A stretch of 64,000 bases of DNA from Microglena sp. YARC (Eukaryota; Chlorophyta; Chlorophyceae; Chlamydomonadales; Chlamydomonadaceae), in NCBI GenBank assembly GCA_022414725.1, contig CM039466.1:11051190-11115189 (forward strand), written 5' to 3'. Within the stretch, counting starts at the first letter, position 1, and every line of letters begins with the position of its first letter. The position numbers and the translations under genes were made by a program. Positions 30,301 through 38,904 of this stretch are shown here, in pieces. A model generated the notes under the pieces. It had not been told where the DNA came from. It worked only from the letters and a program-made list of their open reading frames with translations, and did no database searches.

Positions 30301-31979
30301 TTGACCTCACCTCCACCACATTGACCACACTTCACCACACTTCACCACATTGACCACATTTCACCACACATTGGCATTGACCACTTCACCACACCTCACC
30401 ACACATTGACCTCACCTTCACCACACGCGCAGGTACTGTAGCATTAAGCAGAACTTGACGGTTGATCACGTGAAGCCCGTCTGTCTAGGAGGGAAAAACA
30501 GCTGGTGTGTTGAGAGTGGGGTGGAAGGGCAAAGGGATGGAGGATTACGTGGAGGGGCTAACGGGTTGGGTGGGGGGGCTAACGGATCGGGTGATAGGGC
30601 GGAGGGATGGAGGATTAGGTGGAGGGGCTGACAGGTTGGGTGGAGGGGCTAACGGATTGGATGGAAGGGCGGAGGGAAGAACAGCTGGTGGGTTGAGGGT
30701 TGGGTGGATGGGCAGAGGGATGGAGGATTGGGTGGAAGGGCGGTGGGTTGAGGATTGGGTGGAAAGGCGGAGGGATGTGTGGAGGGACTGAAGGAATGCG
30801 TGGAAGGGCGGAGGAATGGAGGATTGGGTGAAAGGGCGGAGGGATGGGTGGAGGGGCTGAAGGATTGCGTGGAAGAGCGGAGGGATGGACGGTTAGGTAG
30901 ATGGGCTGGAGGACTGGGTGGAGGGGCTAACAGATTGGGTGGAAGGGCGGAGGGTTGGGTGGAGAGGCTGACGGATTGCGTGGGAGGGCAAAGGAATGGA
31001 GGATTGGGTGGAGGGGCTGAAGGATTGCGCGGAGAGGATGGAGGATTGGGTGGAAGGGCGGAGGGATGGGTGGAGGGGCTGAAGGATTGCATGGAAGAGC
31101 AAAGGAATGGACGGTTAGGTAGATGGGCTGGAGGACTGGGTGGAGGGGCTAACAGATTGGGTGGAAGGGCGGAGGGTTGGGTGGAGGGGCTGAAGGATTG
31201 CGTGGGAGGGCAAAGGTATGGAGGATTGGGTGGAGGGGCTGAAGGATTGCGCGGAGAGGATGGAGGATTGGGTGGAAGGGCGGAGGGATGGGTGGAGGGG
31301 CTGAAGGATTGCATGGAAGAGCAAAGGAATGGACGGTTAGGTAGATGGGCTGGAGGACTGGGTGGAGGGGCTAACAGATTGGGTGGAAGGGCGGAGGGTT
31401 GGGTGGAGGGGCTGAAGGATTGCGTGGGAGGGCAAAGGAATGGAGGATTGGGTGGAGGGGCTGAAGGATTGCGCGGAGAGGATGGAGGATTGGGTGGAAG
31501 GGCGGAGGGATGGGTGGAGGGGCTGAAGGATTGCATGGAAGAGCAGAGGAATGGAGGATTGGGTGGAAGGTGGGAGGGATGGGTGGAGGGGCTGAAGGAT
31601 TGCGTGGAAGAGCGGAGGGGATGGAGGATTAGGTAGAAGGGTGGAGGGATGGTGTCTGCATGCGTAGAAGCACATGGTATGGGTAGTATGAGTATGGTAG
31701 ATCAGTTCAGGAGCATAATATTCGGAACACACAAGCACATAAAGAAAGAAAGAAACAGGCAACAAACAATCAACACAACTAAAAGCCAAACTATCTGAGA
31801 CACACAAACACACGCACACACAACCACACACACACATACATACATAAATAAACATAGAAGCACATGCATGCACACACACACACACTTGTGTGCAGGGTAT
31901 CGGTGAGCTGTCCAGGGCCACACACACACACACACACACACTTGTGTGCAGGGTATCGGTGAGCTGTCCAGGCCCCCCC

Positions 31980-32010
<31 letters not shown>

Positions 32011-32173
32011 ACACACTTGTGTGCAGGGTATCCGTGAGCTGTCCAGGGCCACACACACACACACACACACACTTGTGTGCAGGGTATCGGTGAGCTGTCC
32101 AGGCCCCCCCCCCCCACACACACACACACACACTTGTGTGCAGGGTATCGGTGAGCTGTCCAGCCCCCCCCCC

Positions 32174-32223
<50 letters not shown>

Positions 32224-32330
32224 TGTGCAGGGTATCGGTGAGCTGTCCAGGGCCACACACACACACACACGCACACACACACATGCACACACACACATAC
32301 ATACATAAATAAACATACAAGCACATGCAT

Positions 32331-32375
<45 letters not shown>

Positions 32376-35300
32376 TACATACATACATAAATAAACATAC
32401 AAGCACATGCATGCACACACACACACACACATACATACATAAATAAATAAACTTAGAATCAAATGCATGCATGCCACCGCTTTACTCTCCATAGTATGCA
32501 TTAGCGGAATCTGGTCGGTTATGTTGGTTAGTCCCAAGCTCTGATGAGTTTTAGTCAATAGGGTTGTTTAGAGTAACATAGTTTTGTAGTGATACACACA
32601 GTCTAAAGAGTGTTTACCTAGTTTGTATGCTGTCTCAAGACTGCGTTTAGTGTAGACAATGTCTGGTGTAGACTGCGTTTGTTGTAGGGCCTTCTGTACC
32701 TCTTGCAATGTACCACCCTCACCCATCCCACCACCCTCACCCTTCCCACCACTCTCACCCATCCCACCACCCACCGTACCCTCCACACACACACACACAC
32801 ACACACTACACACCATACATCTTGCAATATGTCCAGAAGGCGCTTGCATCCTGTAAGGTCCAACAACAATAAAGCATACACCGAGAGAGAGGGGAAGGGG
32901 GGGGGGGGGGGGGGGGGGGGTGAATCCCACTGGACGCAGGTCAGGTGTGGAATCTTGGCAAGTATTAAGTCATCTCCATATGTAAGACCCGCAGTGGCAA
33001 AGATGGGACATCTGGGTAATCATCTGGAGGTGTAGCTAGAGCTGGAGCTAAACCCTAAACGACTGAGTTAGCTGCTCTTTATCATGTATGAAATAATACA
33101 AATAAACCTACTGTTTTAATATTGCAAGAAAAACGTACATAATTAGCTGCTCGTTATATTGTATTAAGTATAGAAGCAATCACTTGTGTCTGATTCTGTT
33201 TTTCTGTCCCCGGCCTTTTCAGGACAAACTTGGTGACAGCTTGTTTAGCATGCAACCAGCGCAAAGGAAGTAAGATGTTGCACTCAATGCCTGGCTGGAA
33301 ACTCAAGCGAGAGCCCTGCGTACGATACATTTTGTCCTTATGTTTTTGTTTGGTAAAAAAATCGTACTTTGGTGTGCTTTTATTTTTGTATGATGTTTTT
33401 TTAGCGTTTTGTTTTTAGCATGCAACCAGGGCAAAGGAAGTAAGATGTTGCACTCAATGCCTGGCTGGAAACTCAAGCGAGAGCCCTGCGTACGTTACTT
33501 TTTGTGGTTTTGTTTTTGTTTGGTACTTTTTTGTATTTTTGTGTGCTTTTATTTTTGTGTTTTTGTTTGGTACTTTTTTGTATTTTTGTGTGCTTTTATT
33601 CTTGTGGTTTTGTTTTTGTTTGGTACTTTTTTGTATTTTTGTGTGCTTTTATTTTTGTACGTTTATTTGTGTTTGGTACTTCTAGTACAAATGTTTTTAC
33701 TTGTTTTGAAGCATGCAACCCACACAAAGGAAGTAAGATGTTGCACTCAATGCCTGCCAGAGCCTAGCGTACATTATAATTGTACTTTTGTGTTTTTATA
33801 TTTTTATACGGTACTTTTTGTACTTTTTTCTTTTTGTGATCCTTTTTGTGAGGGGTTTTTAGAAAAATTTGTATCCCATTTCCATCTCTCTCAATCTACC
33901 TTCTTGTTTGCCTGCTCGCTTGATTGATTGATTGATTGCCTGCTTGCTTGTTTCATTTCACCTGGCCTGCCGACATGCTTGCTTCACCTTCCTTCTTCAC
34001 TCCTCCCATTCTTCTCTCCGTCTCTATCTCCTTCCCTTCATCCTTTCACCCCTCTATCCGCCTCTCCATTCCTCTTTTTCTCCCTCCCTCCCTCCCTCCC
34101 TCCCTCCCTCCTTCCCTCCCTCACTCCCCCCTCCCTCCCTCCCCCCCTCTCTCCTCCCTCCCTCCCTCCCTCCTCCCTCCCCTCCCTCCCTCCCTCCCTC
34201 CCTCCCTCCCTCCCTCCCTCCCTCCCTCCCCCCTTCCTCCTTCCCTCCCTCCCTCCCTCCCTCCCTCCCTCCCCCCCTCCCTCCCTCCCTCCCTCCCCCC
34301 CTCCCTCCCCTCCCTCCCTCCCTCCCTCCCTCCCTCCCTCCCTCCCTCCCCCCCTCCCTCCCTCCCTCCCTCCACCCCTACCAAGCTTCTTGCTTGCTTT
34401 CTCCAGCTGACTGACTAGCACTTCCTACCATACCACTACCATTCCTCTCTCCTCCTCTCCCTCCGTTCCTATCTACATTCTAACTTGCCTGCTTGCTTGC
34501 TTGTTTGCTTGTTTGCTTGCTTCCTTGCTTGCTTGCTCTATTCCATTACCATTCCACTTGCATGCCTATCGCCGTTCTCTCCCCTCCATGCATTGCCTGC
34601 AAACCGCACTAAACCCTCCTTCACATACATTTGGTTTATTTTCTCCCGATAGTTACATTTGTAACCAAACCTATAGACATAAAAAGGCTTTACTGCAACC
34701 TACAGGCTACTGCCATCCTACACACACGCACACACACACACACACACACGCACACACGCACGCACACACACACACACTGACATAAAAAGGCTTTACTGCA
34801 ACCTACTCCCCCCCCCCCCAAAAAAAGATAACGTCTGGAGGGGCGTGGTGTTAAGGGGACCCTCCAGTACACCGCAGCTGGGGAAAGTCACGATGGCAGA
34901 CATCAAAAAGAAAAGAAATGGATTAAAATGATATTTTGTATGAAGATGCCCACCTGTACATGCCCACACTGGACAGGCAGCCAGCGGATGTAAACAAACA
35001 AAACGCCTGTGGTGTTTAAGGGGACCCTCCCGTACACCGCAGCTGGGGAAAGTCACCATGGCAGACATAAGTGTCACCCTCCAGGCGGGAGGGACTCCTT
35101 CATGCGACGTGTGGCATAGCCCACTCCCAAGGGGATGGATCAGGGATATTTTCCCCGCTATATATAGCGATCGCTAGTTTTGACCCCGTTTTGGAGAAAT
35201 TATTGCTGTACAACAAAATTGCCCCTAAAGGCCCCCAAAAGCTACGTAAAGCTACGTAAAGCTAAAAAAAACACTAGAACGCTGTCCCTGGAGGAGGCCT

Positions 35301-36077
35301 AGAACCATAAAGCTAGAAAAACGCCACTTTCAGATTTGAAAAAAAACATCACTGGGATGGATCCTTCTTCACATGGTATGTAAGAAATGAAACATAAATA
35401 GGGTCAAGCCTGATACACCCTAGTCTAAACTCGATACACCCTAGTCTAAACTCGATACACCCTAGTCTAAACTCGATACACCCTAGTCTAAACTCGATAC
35501 ACCCTAGTCTAAACTCGATACACCCTAGTCTAAACTCGATTCAAAACCATGCTGGAGCCCTTCCCACCCTTCCCCAAGTTGTTGTTGGCCCTCCCACCCG
35601 ACCCCACCCCTCCAACCCCACCCCTCCAAGTCTCAATTAAGTCTAAACTTGATTCAAAATCGTGCAGGATCCCATCCCACCCCACCCTTCCCCAAGTTGT
35701 TGGCCCTCCAACCCTACCCCACCCCTCCAACCCCACCCCTTCAAGTCTCAATTAAGTCAACTTGATTCAAAAGAGTGCAGGAGCCCATCCCTCCCCACCC
35801 CACCCCTATTTGTTGGCACTCCCACCCTACCCCACCCCTCCAACCCCACCCCTCCCAAGTCTCAATTAAGTAAACCTGATTCAAAACTGTGCAGGAGCCC
35901 ACCACCTATGATCTTGGCATAGTCGCTGGCTTGAGACCTAGCGACCTTTCTTCGCCGCCAGATGCGTGGCTGCACTTCCTGCAACCTTACATGGACAAGG
36001 CCGACAAGCTCAGGATAATGGCGCGCGAGGCCGGTGTCTCAGGGAAGGATGCACCTTCGGTTGTGGACAACGAATGA
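24484..36077 (+). CDS. HNH endonuclease domain protein, at least six exons (5' end not found)
   Basis: Exons: 24,484-24,701; 27,415-27,584; 28,262-28,428; 30,433-30,504; 33,223-33,319; 35,895-36,077 (stop). All introns are GT-AG and phases match at every join (1, 0, 2, 2, 0). The joins rebuild whole codons: CA|G (Gln) inside CQYC and TG|G (Trp) before TNLVTAC. The joined product carries a complete HNH module: RRNVFVRDKFQC-Q-YC (first zinc Cys pair), LTVDHV (catalytic His), LGGKNSW, then NLVTACLACNQRKG (Asn and second Cys pair). Ahead of it lies CLVLDSAYRPVNIVAWSKAV. This N-terminal segment followed by R-R-N-V-F-x-R-D-x-F-x-C-Q-Y-C is characteristic of the HNH family found in cyanobacteria and, as predicted plastid proteins, in plants and algae. 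The role is probably nucleic-acid cleavage or repair; the substrate is unknown. Every intron is swollen by repeats, many containing pieces of the adjoining exon. Confidence 0.82.
24702..25450 (+). repeat. exon-a donor-edge tandem array, about 105-bp unit
   Basis: Six further copies of '(g)gcag(g/a)attcctgaag|gtaggt' plus following intron (C/CA-rich, 'cccctcgtacacacccagcttcc') occur at about 24,880, 24,986, 25,088, 25,192, 25,300 and 25,410. In each the donor GGTAGGT is kept, or nearly so (GGAAGGT in one). The copied exon piece is only about 11 nt. Confidence 0.85.
25455..25990. other. intron sequence with no recognised feature
   Basis: It includes a second copy of 'acctggaaa...gggtctgga' plus G tract and 'accccagaa' (24,729-24,790 and 25,450-25,510). 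Otherwise unremarkable. Confidence 0.4.
25998..26120. repeat. CTC/CAT-rich simple sequence
   Basis: Pyrimidine-rich 'cctcatcctcatcc' and 'tctccctc' runs in the HNH intron. Confidence 0.7.
26206..26855 (-). pseudogene. Cys/His-rich zinc-finger protein, antisense inside HNH intron, broken
   Basis: The ATG at 26,855 starts MDPFTSCIEFDECGWELLKR followed by RHKKEESCPLCDGFPQKQVH. Near 26,690 the coding frame changes, and the next frame gives VCKVQGCKKSV, then HILRRECGHVNT, ACGFCGVVC and CPICLSDPGKTC. A TAA at about 26,338 then interrupts it. The same frame resumes with YFLHHMQSVHP and a clean helical tail (DDIETFALSVAEFLGVIGKEL) to a stop at 26,206. The many C-x2-C / H-x4-H pairs suggest several zinc-binding modules, as in transposon-encoded or nuclear DNA-binding proteins. 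One frameshift and one in-frame stop make it a pseudogene, unless an intron hides in it. Confidence 0.55.
27282..27376. repeat. C tract followed by (TTA)n microsatellite
   Basis: A C18 run, then about 24 uninterrupted ATT/TTA units, placed just before the exon b acceptor. Confidence 0.95.
27415..27584 (+). CDS. HNH gene, exon b
   Basis: Acceptor ATTGTAG|GT, donor GATAAG|GTGGGT. It codes GGDGDAEMDMLDVTHKKFYG, then RLHRCLVLDSAYRPVNIVAW and SKAVMMDVSDK. 'VLDSAYRPVN..W..AV' is the conserved strand-turn-strand element upstream of the HNH core in this family. Confidence 0.8.
27590..27912. repeat. TG-rich degenerate microsatellite (TGTGCATG/GTGGGTG)
   Basis: Long Val/Cys frames on the plus strand and His/Thr frames on the minus strand are artefacts of the repeat. 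Confidence 0.9.
27913..28160 (+). repeat. two partial copies of the exon c acceptor edge
   Basis: 'tacag|ggttaggtggtggag' at about 27,911-27,965 and a second copy at about 28,105-28,153 ('gggcggggtggtggagtgttacgag'). Both reproduce the acceptor and first 50 nt of exon c. The first has TAG in frame at its second codon; the second has lost its AG. Confidence 0.8.
27937..28025. repeat. perfect 40-bp inverted repeat, 9-nt loop
   Basis: 27,937-27,976 is exactly the reverse complement of 27,986-28,025. The left arm includes the duplicated exon c fragment ('gaggaagcgtatgctgtctc'). Confidence 0.95.
28164..28230 (+). mobile_element. MITE left-end fragment
   Basis: 'cttttcagctacgagcagcagcttctaggcagctt' then 'cctgact', as at other copies of the inverted-end family. 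It is truncated before its right end. Confidence 0.55.
28262..28428 (+). CDS. HNH gene, exon c (first zinc Cys of the HNH core)
   Basis: Acceptor TTATACAG|GGT, donor TGCCA|GTAAGT, phase 2. It encodes GEVVEYYEEAYAVSGRG, then RVGTYVDMD and CTRRNVFVRDKFQC plus two bases of Gln. R-R-N-V-F-x-R-D-x-F-x-C-Q is the diagnostic start of the HNH core. The 3' 45-50 nt are repeated 14 times downstream. Confidence 0.85.
28480..29610 (+). repeat. exon c donor-edge satellite, 80-bp unit, 14 copies
   Basis: Each unit is the last 40-50 nt of exon c ('cgtgcacgc...cgtccgcgacaagttccagtgcca') plus donor GTAAGTGCC and about 25 nt of intron ('gccctccttacaataatgg'). Units recur every 80 bp (28,540, 28,620, 28,700 and so on to 29,580). 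The donor GT is kept in all but two units (GC near 28,874 and 28,958). The last unit lacks 'gtgcca'. Confidence 0.95.
29655..30425. repeat. 'ttgaccacacttcaccaca' minisatellite
   Basis: Short units of TTGACCAC / CTTCACCAC in many orders. Within it, a 120-bp higher-order block ('cattggcattgaccacttcacc...') is repeated about four times (30,050-30,420). Confidence 0.9.
30433..30504 (+). CDS. HNH gene, exon d (catalytic histidine)
   Basis: A 72-nt exon with acceptor CGCGCAG|G and donor CAGCTG|GTGTGT. It joins CA|G to give Gln-Tyr-Cys, then codes SIKQNLTVDHVKPVCLGGKNS and TG of Trp. LTVDHV holds the HNH general-base histidine. The donor edge 'ggagggaa(a/g)aacagctggt(g)gttgag' recurs once at about 30,668-30,692. 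Confidence 0.85.
30505..31645 (+). repeat. GGA/TGG-rich minisatellite with nested 222-bp higher-order unit
   Basis: Basic units 'ggagggatggaggattgggtgga' and 'ggggctgaaggattgcgtgga'. From about 30,870 to 31,540 a 222-bp block ('ggacggttaggtagatgggctgg...') repeats three times. Because the sequence lacks stops in some frames, it produces frames of nearly 300 codons on both strands. Confidence 0.9.
31860..32450 (+). repeat. six-copy unit 'cttgtgtgcag|ggtatcg|gtgagctgtccagg' between CA and C tracts
   Basis: Copies near 31,884, 31,939, 32,019, 32,071, 32,131 and 32,219, separated by (CA)n and poly-C. Each has an acceptor-like TGTGCAG and, 7 nt later, a donor-like GTGAGC. A longer (CA)n/(CATA)n stretch follows to 32,450. 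Confidence 0.85.
32700..32920. repeat. 'caccctcacccatccca' tandem, (CA)n and G tract
   Basis: Four short CCACCCTCACCCATC units (32,708-32,775), a CA run (32,789-32,807) and a long G run (32,898-32,920). Confidence 0.8.
33223..33319 (+). CDS. HNH gene, exon e (second Cys pair)
   Basis: Acceptor TTTTCAG|G joins TG|G to Trp, then TNLVTACLACNQRKGSKMLH and SMPGWKLKREPC. Donor GCGTACG (TGC|GTACG) is placed by phase and by the edges of its two downstream copies. NLVTAC-x2-C-N-x-R-K-G is the C-terminal half of the HNH zinc site. Confidence 0.8.
33405..33780 (+). repeat. two donor-edge copies of exon e, with T-rich tandem between
   Basis: 33,414-33,497 repeats 'agcatgcaaccag...gagccctgcgtacg' almost exactly; 33,710-33,772 is a shorter third copy. 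Between them, 'tttgtttttgtttggtacttttttgtatttttgtgtgcttttatt' recurs three times. Confidence 0.9.
34078..34375. repeat. (CCCT)n microsatellite
   Basis: Almost 300 bp of CCCT units with C-run interruptions. It gives spurious Pro/Ser/Leu frames in all three plus frames. Confidence 0.97.
34490..34780. repeat. GCTT/GTTT simple sequence and (CA)n
   Basis: 'gcttgcttgtttgcttg' at 34,490-34,535; (CA)n at 34,722-34,777. 'cataaaaaggctttactgcaacctac' occurs at both 34,678 and 34,781. Confidence 0.8.
34826..35072. repeat. two fragments related to the SINE tail
   Basis: 'ggcgtggtgttaaggggaccctcc' plus 'gtacaccgcagctggggaaagtcac.atggcagacat' occurs at about 34,840-34,903 and 35,010-35,068. The first part matches the 3' body of the SINEs at 39.48 and 40.40 kb. 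Confidence 0.6.
35142..35353 (+). mobile_element. 212-bp non-autonomous element with 10-bp target duplication
   Basis: Flanked by perfect GGGATGGATC copies (35,132-35,141 and 35,354-35,363). Ends AGGGATATTTT and, inverted, AGTGATGTTTT give short imperfect terminal inverted repeats. It contains the palindrome-rich 'ctatatatagcgatcgctag'. A second copy is nested in a MITE at 23.96 kb. The 9-10-bp duplication is in the range of Mutator-type DNA transposons, but the ends are too short to be sure. Confidence 0.7.
35412..35530. repeat. 21-bp tandem 'gatacaccctagtctaaactc', about six units
   Basis: Near-perfect head-to-tail copies. Confidence 0.97.
35535..35894 (+). repeat. exon f acceptor-edge array, about 112-bp unit
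   Basis: Three upstream copies of 'ttgattcaaaa...tg(c)(a/t)gga(g/t)ccca' (acceptor plus first 6-8 nt of exon f) at about 35,540, 35,650 and 35,762, each followed by the same C-rich 'tccaaccccacccctccaagtctcaattaagt' filler. The true acceptor is at 35,893-35,894. Confidence 0.85.
35895..36077 (+). CDS. HNH gene, last exon (f)
   Basis: Acceptor TGTGCAG|GAG, phase 0. It codes EPTTYDLGIVAGLRPSDLSS, then PPDAWLHFLQPYMDKADKLR and a short tail to TGA at 36,075. The 'REP..YDL' context after the HNH core, followed by an aromatic-rich 'WLHFL' helix, is as expected for the C terminus of this family. Confidence 0.75.
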   Translation, partial: EPTTYDLGIVAGLRPSDLSSPPDAWLHFLQPYMDKADKLRIMAREAGVSGKDAPSVVDNE

Positions 36078-36099
36078 TGGCCACATGATTTATGATGGT

Positions 36100-36870
36100 C
36101 ACATGACAGATGCACCTGTCTGCAAGCAAACATGGACAATGCTGATGAGCTTCAGCACATGGCACGCGAGGCCGGTGTCTCAGGGAAGGATGCACCTGTG
36201 TTTGCGGACAACTAATGATGGCCACATGGCAGATAGCGGGCACATGACTTGTGATAGACACATGATAGATGCAACTGTCTGCAAGCTTACATGGGCAAGG
36301 CTGACAAGCCTAATCGCATGGCGCGTGAGGCCGGTGGCTCATGGAAGGATGCACCTGTGTTTGTGGACAACTAATGATGGTTCGAGGATGGTTGATGGGT
36401 GTATGGGTGCTGGTGGTGGGCAGCAATCTGGCAACCAGGGAACATCTCTCCTACCCCAACCTCCCTGCTACCCCAAGCTTAAGCGCATGGAGCGCGAGGC
36501 CGGTGTCTCAGGGAAGGATGCACCTGTGTTGGTGGACAATGAATGATGGCCACATGGCAGATAATGGCCACATGACTTGTGATGGTCACATGAAAGATGC
36601 ACCTATCTGCAAGCATACATGGGCAAGCCTGACAAGCTTAAGCACGTGGCACGCGAGGCCGGTGTGTCAGGGAAGCACCAGTGTTTGTGGACGACTCGTG
36701 ATGGCCACATGACTAATGATGGCCACATGACTAATGATGGTCACATGATAGATGCAACTGTCTGCAAGCATACATGGACGGGGCTGACGAGCTTAATCGC
36801 ATGGCACGCGAGACGGGTGCCTCAGGGAAGGATGCACCTGTGTTTTTGAACAACTAATGATGGCCACATG
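36100..36870 (+). repeat. about five tandem copies of the last-exon tail
   Basis: Copies of 'ctgcaagc(a/t)(a/t)acatgg.caa.gctga.(a/g)agctt' to 'gcgaggccggtgtctcagggaaggatgcacctgtgtttgtgg' begin near 36,118, 36,272, about 36,480 (5'-shortened), 36,605 and 36,758. They are spaced by 'gatggccacatgactaatgatgg'-type filler. All have stops in the exon frame. Confidence 0.85.
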
Positions 36871-36958
36871 ACTGATGATAGCCACATGACTAATGATGGA
36901 TGGACCTGTTGATGGGCACATGATGCGTGCATCTGTGTTTGCAGATAACAGTGCTTTT

Positions 36959-37170
36959 CTTTTCAGCCAAGAGCAGCAGCTTCTCGGCAGCTCCCCTGAC
37001 TGGCTATTAATAGCTCCCCTGACTGGCTATTAATCCAACCCGTAAGCAGCCTAGGCACCTGGATGCTGACATCGTCAGTTTTCCAGTGCTACTGGAATCT
37101 TTGGGTTTGTCCCAGTGGCAGTCTCGCGGAGCTGCCTAGAAGCTGGTGCTGGTAGCCAAACAGCGAAAAG
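36959..37170 (+). mobile_element. MITE, intact, 212 bp
   Basis: Left end 'cttttcagccaagagcagcagcttctcggcagctcc', right end the inverted 'gagctgcctagaagctggtgctggtagcc...gaaaag'. Possible 5-bp flanking repeat CAGTG. It has no coding capacity. An internal 'cccctgactggctattaa' is duplicated. Confidence 0.7.
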
Positions 37171-37184
37171 CAGTGGTGGAAGCA

Positions 37185-37510
37185 GTCGCCACATGGCTTT
37201 ATGGACCACATCCACACCTGCATCCCTGCTTCAACATCTGCAACCCTACAGATGTCACCACATGGCTGCAATGACCACACACACCTCCACTCCCCCCCCC
37301 CTCCACACACACACACACACACACTCCCATACCCACGCACACATCCCTGCATCTACGTCTGCAACCCTACAGATGTAACCACATGGCTTCAATGACCACA
37401 CACACACACACACACTCCCACTCCCCCCCAAACACACACGCACACATCCCTGCATCCCAGCATCTACATCTGCATCCCTACAGATGTCACCACATGGCTT
37501 CATGGACGCC
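37185..37510 (+). repeat. tandem units 'catctgcaaccctacagatgtcaccacatggct'
   Basis: Four units of irregular length (about 100-130 bp), differing mainly in the (CA)n stretch between them. Confidence 0.8.
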
Positions 37511-37599
37511 CCAGAGAGGGAAACAGCCTGCTGTTGTGCTGCTAGCAAGAGGCGAAAGGTTGACCCAAAACCCTAATTTTGCCACCCGTACCAACAGCT

Positions 37600-37790
37600 A
37601 TCTCGTGATCTCACTTGAGAGGTGTGATCTCGTGATCTCACTTGACAGGTGTGATCTCGTGATCTCACTTGAGAGGTGTGAGAACTTGATATTGTGATCT
37701 CACTTGAGAGGTGTGATCTCGTGATTTCACTTTAGAGGTGTGAGAACTTGATCTTGTGATCTCACTTGAGAGGTGTGAGAACTTGAACTT
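37600..37790 (+). repeat. 28-bp minisatellite 'tgtgatctcgtgatctcacttgagagg'
   Basis: About seven units, some with 'gagaacttgat' in place of 'atctcg'. Confidence 0.9.
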
Positions 37791-38094
37791 GGTTAAATAG
37801 CTTCAGCCAGCAATTTGGCTGCTCGCCGTCTTCTGCAGAGAGCCCTATGTCTGTCTGCACCTTGTCAACACCGCATTTAGACCATGACCATGATTTATAG
37901 CAATTCAGGGGATGAACTGGACAAAACATTTCCGCGAGAACTCGTACTTCGTACTTGGTCGAGATTTTGGCCTAGAAATCTGACATACAAATGGGTAAAC
38001 ATGGGGGCTCCCGCCCCCTTGAAGAGGGGGCTTTGCCAAACATGTTTAAGAGTCCGGACCTTGCAGGCTTGAGCACCCCAGGGGTGAGAACTAG

Positions 38095-38215
38095 GTGCAG
38101 CCAGCCGTAAGGGAGGTGTGAACTAGGTGCATACAGCCGAAATGTGAACTAGGGTGCGAACTAGGTGTGAACTAGGGTGAGAACTAGGTGCATACAGCCG
38201 TAAGGGATGTGTGAG
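38095..38215 (+). repeat. tandem 'gtgaactaggtgcatacagccgtaaggga'
   Basis: Irregular units of 15-35 bp around 'gaactagg(g)tg'. Confidence 0.75.
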
Positions 38216-38294
38216 AGGTGTATGAGAGTTTTGATTGTGAGTTATCATTTGATTCCCCTGACGAGCAACGTTTTGAAAGGCAGGTCTTGGATCT

Positions 38295-38488
38295 TCTTTT
38301 CAGGTACTAGCGCCAGCTTCTAGGTTGCTTCTCTCCCTGGCTATTCAGCCTAACCCAAGGCAGGCTAGTGCACCTGGAAGCCAGCATACTCACTTTTATA
38401 GCTAGGACTGCTGAAATTTGTGTGCTTTGCCCAATGGTTGGCTCAGGGAGCTATCTAGAAGCTGCTGCTTGTAGCTGAAAAAAGAGAC
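38295..38488 (+). mobile_element. MITE copy
   Basis: Left 'cttttcaggtactagcgccagcttctaggttgctt', internal 'tggctattcagcc', 'gtgcacctggaagcc' and 'gctgaaatttg', right 'gagctatctagaagctgctgcttgtagctgaaaa'. Same family as 36,959-37,170. Confidence 0.65.
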
Positions 38489-38673
38489 ACCGAGGCAGGT
38501 GACCAGTCAGTGACTGAGTGTGACTACGTATGATACGTTATTGAGTGTGACTGAGTGTGACCAGTGTGACTGTGTGTGATCCGTGATTGACAGGTTGGCC
38601 GTACAACTATACCAAAGCACCTATCAGTTATCTGGTTCAGGTAACCGATATCTGCAATGGTAGAGTAATGTGA

Positions 38674-38870
38674 TGATAACGCCTGGTGGGGAGTGGGATT
38701 AAGTGAGCCCTGTCTTACGGCGGTAGAGAACGGGCTGCTACTTTACCTGGACAGTTCTGCCATGGCGGCTGACAGCGACCGCGAACACTAAAGCGCACCC
38801 GTAGGGATTCGAACCCCGCACCTTCTGCCTGATTTCAACGAACTCAACCATTGAGCCAATCGTCGAATTG
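38674..38870 (-). mobile_element. SINE, tRNA head type 1, minus strand
   Basis: On the minus strand: A box TGGCTCAATGG, B box GGTTCGAATCC, then the shared body ('cgccatggcag', 'gtccaggtaaagtagcag') and 3' end '...ccaccaggcgttatca'. Flanked by 'aatggtagagtaatgtg' and 'aatggtagagtagtatg', a near-perfect 17-bp target duplication. Confidence 0.8.
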
Positions 38871-38904
38871 GGTGATAATGGTAGAGTAGTATGAAGCCCG
38901 CTTC

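Noticed and set aside
30649..31636. Nearly 300-codon frames on both strands
   Set aside because: Both come from the same GGA/TGG minisatellite, so length is explained by lack of stops in the unit.
31337..32440. 367-codon minus-strand frame rich in Val/Cys and Pro/Ser
   Set aside because: It is a translation of (CA)n and GGA-rich minisatellites with poly-C tracts. All overlapping frames are equally long, and it has no domain.
33928..34421. Pro/Ser/Leu frames in all three plus frames and a Gly/Arg/Glu frame on minus
   Set aside because: Translation of a (CCCT)n microsatellite.
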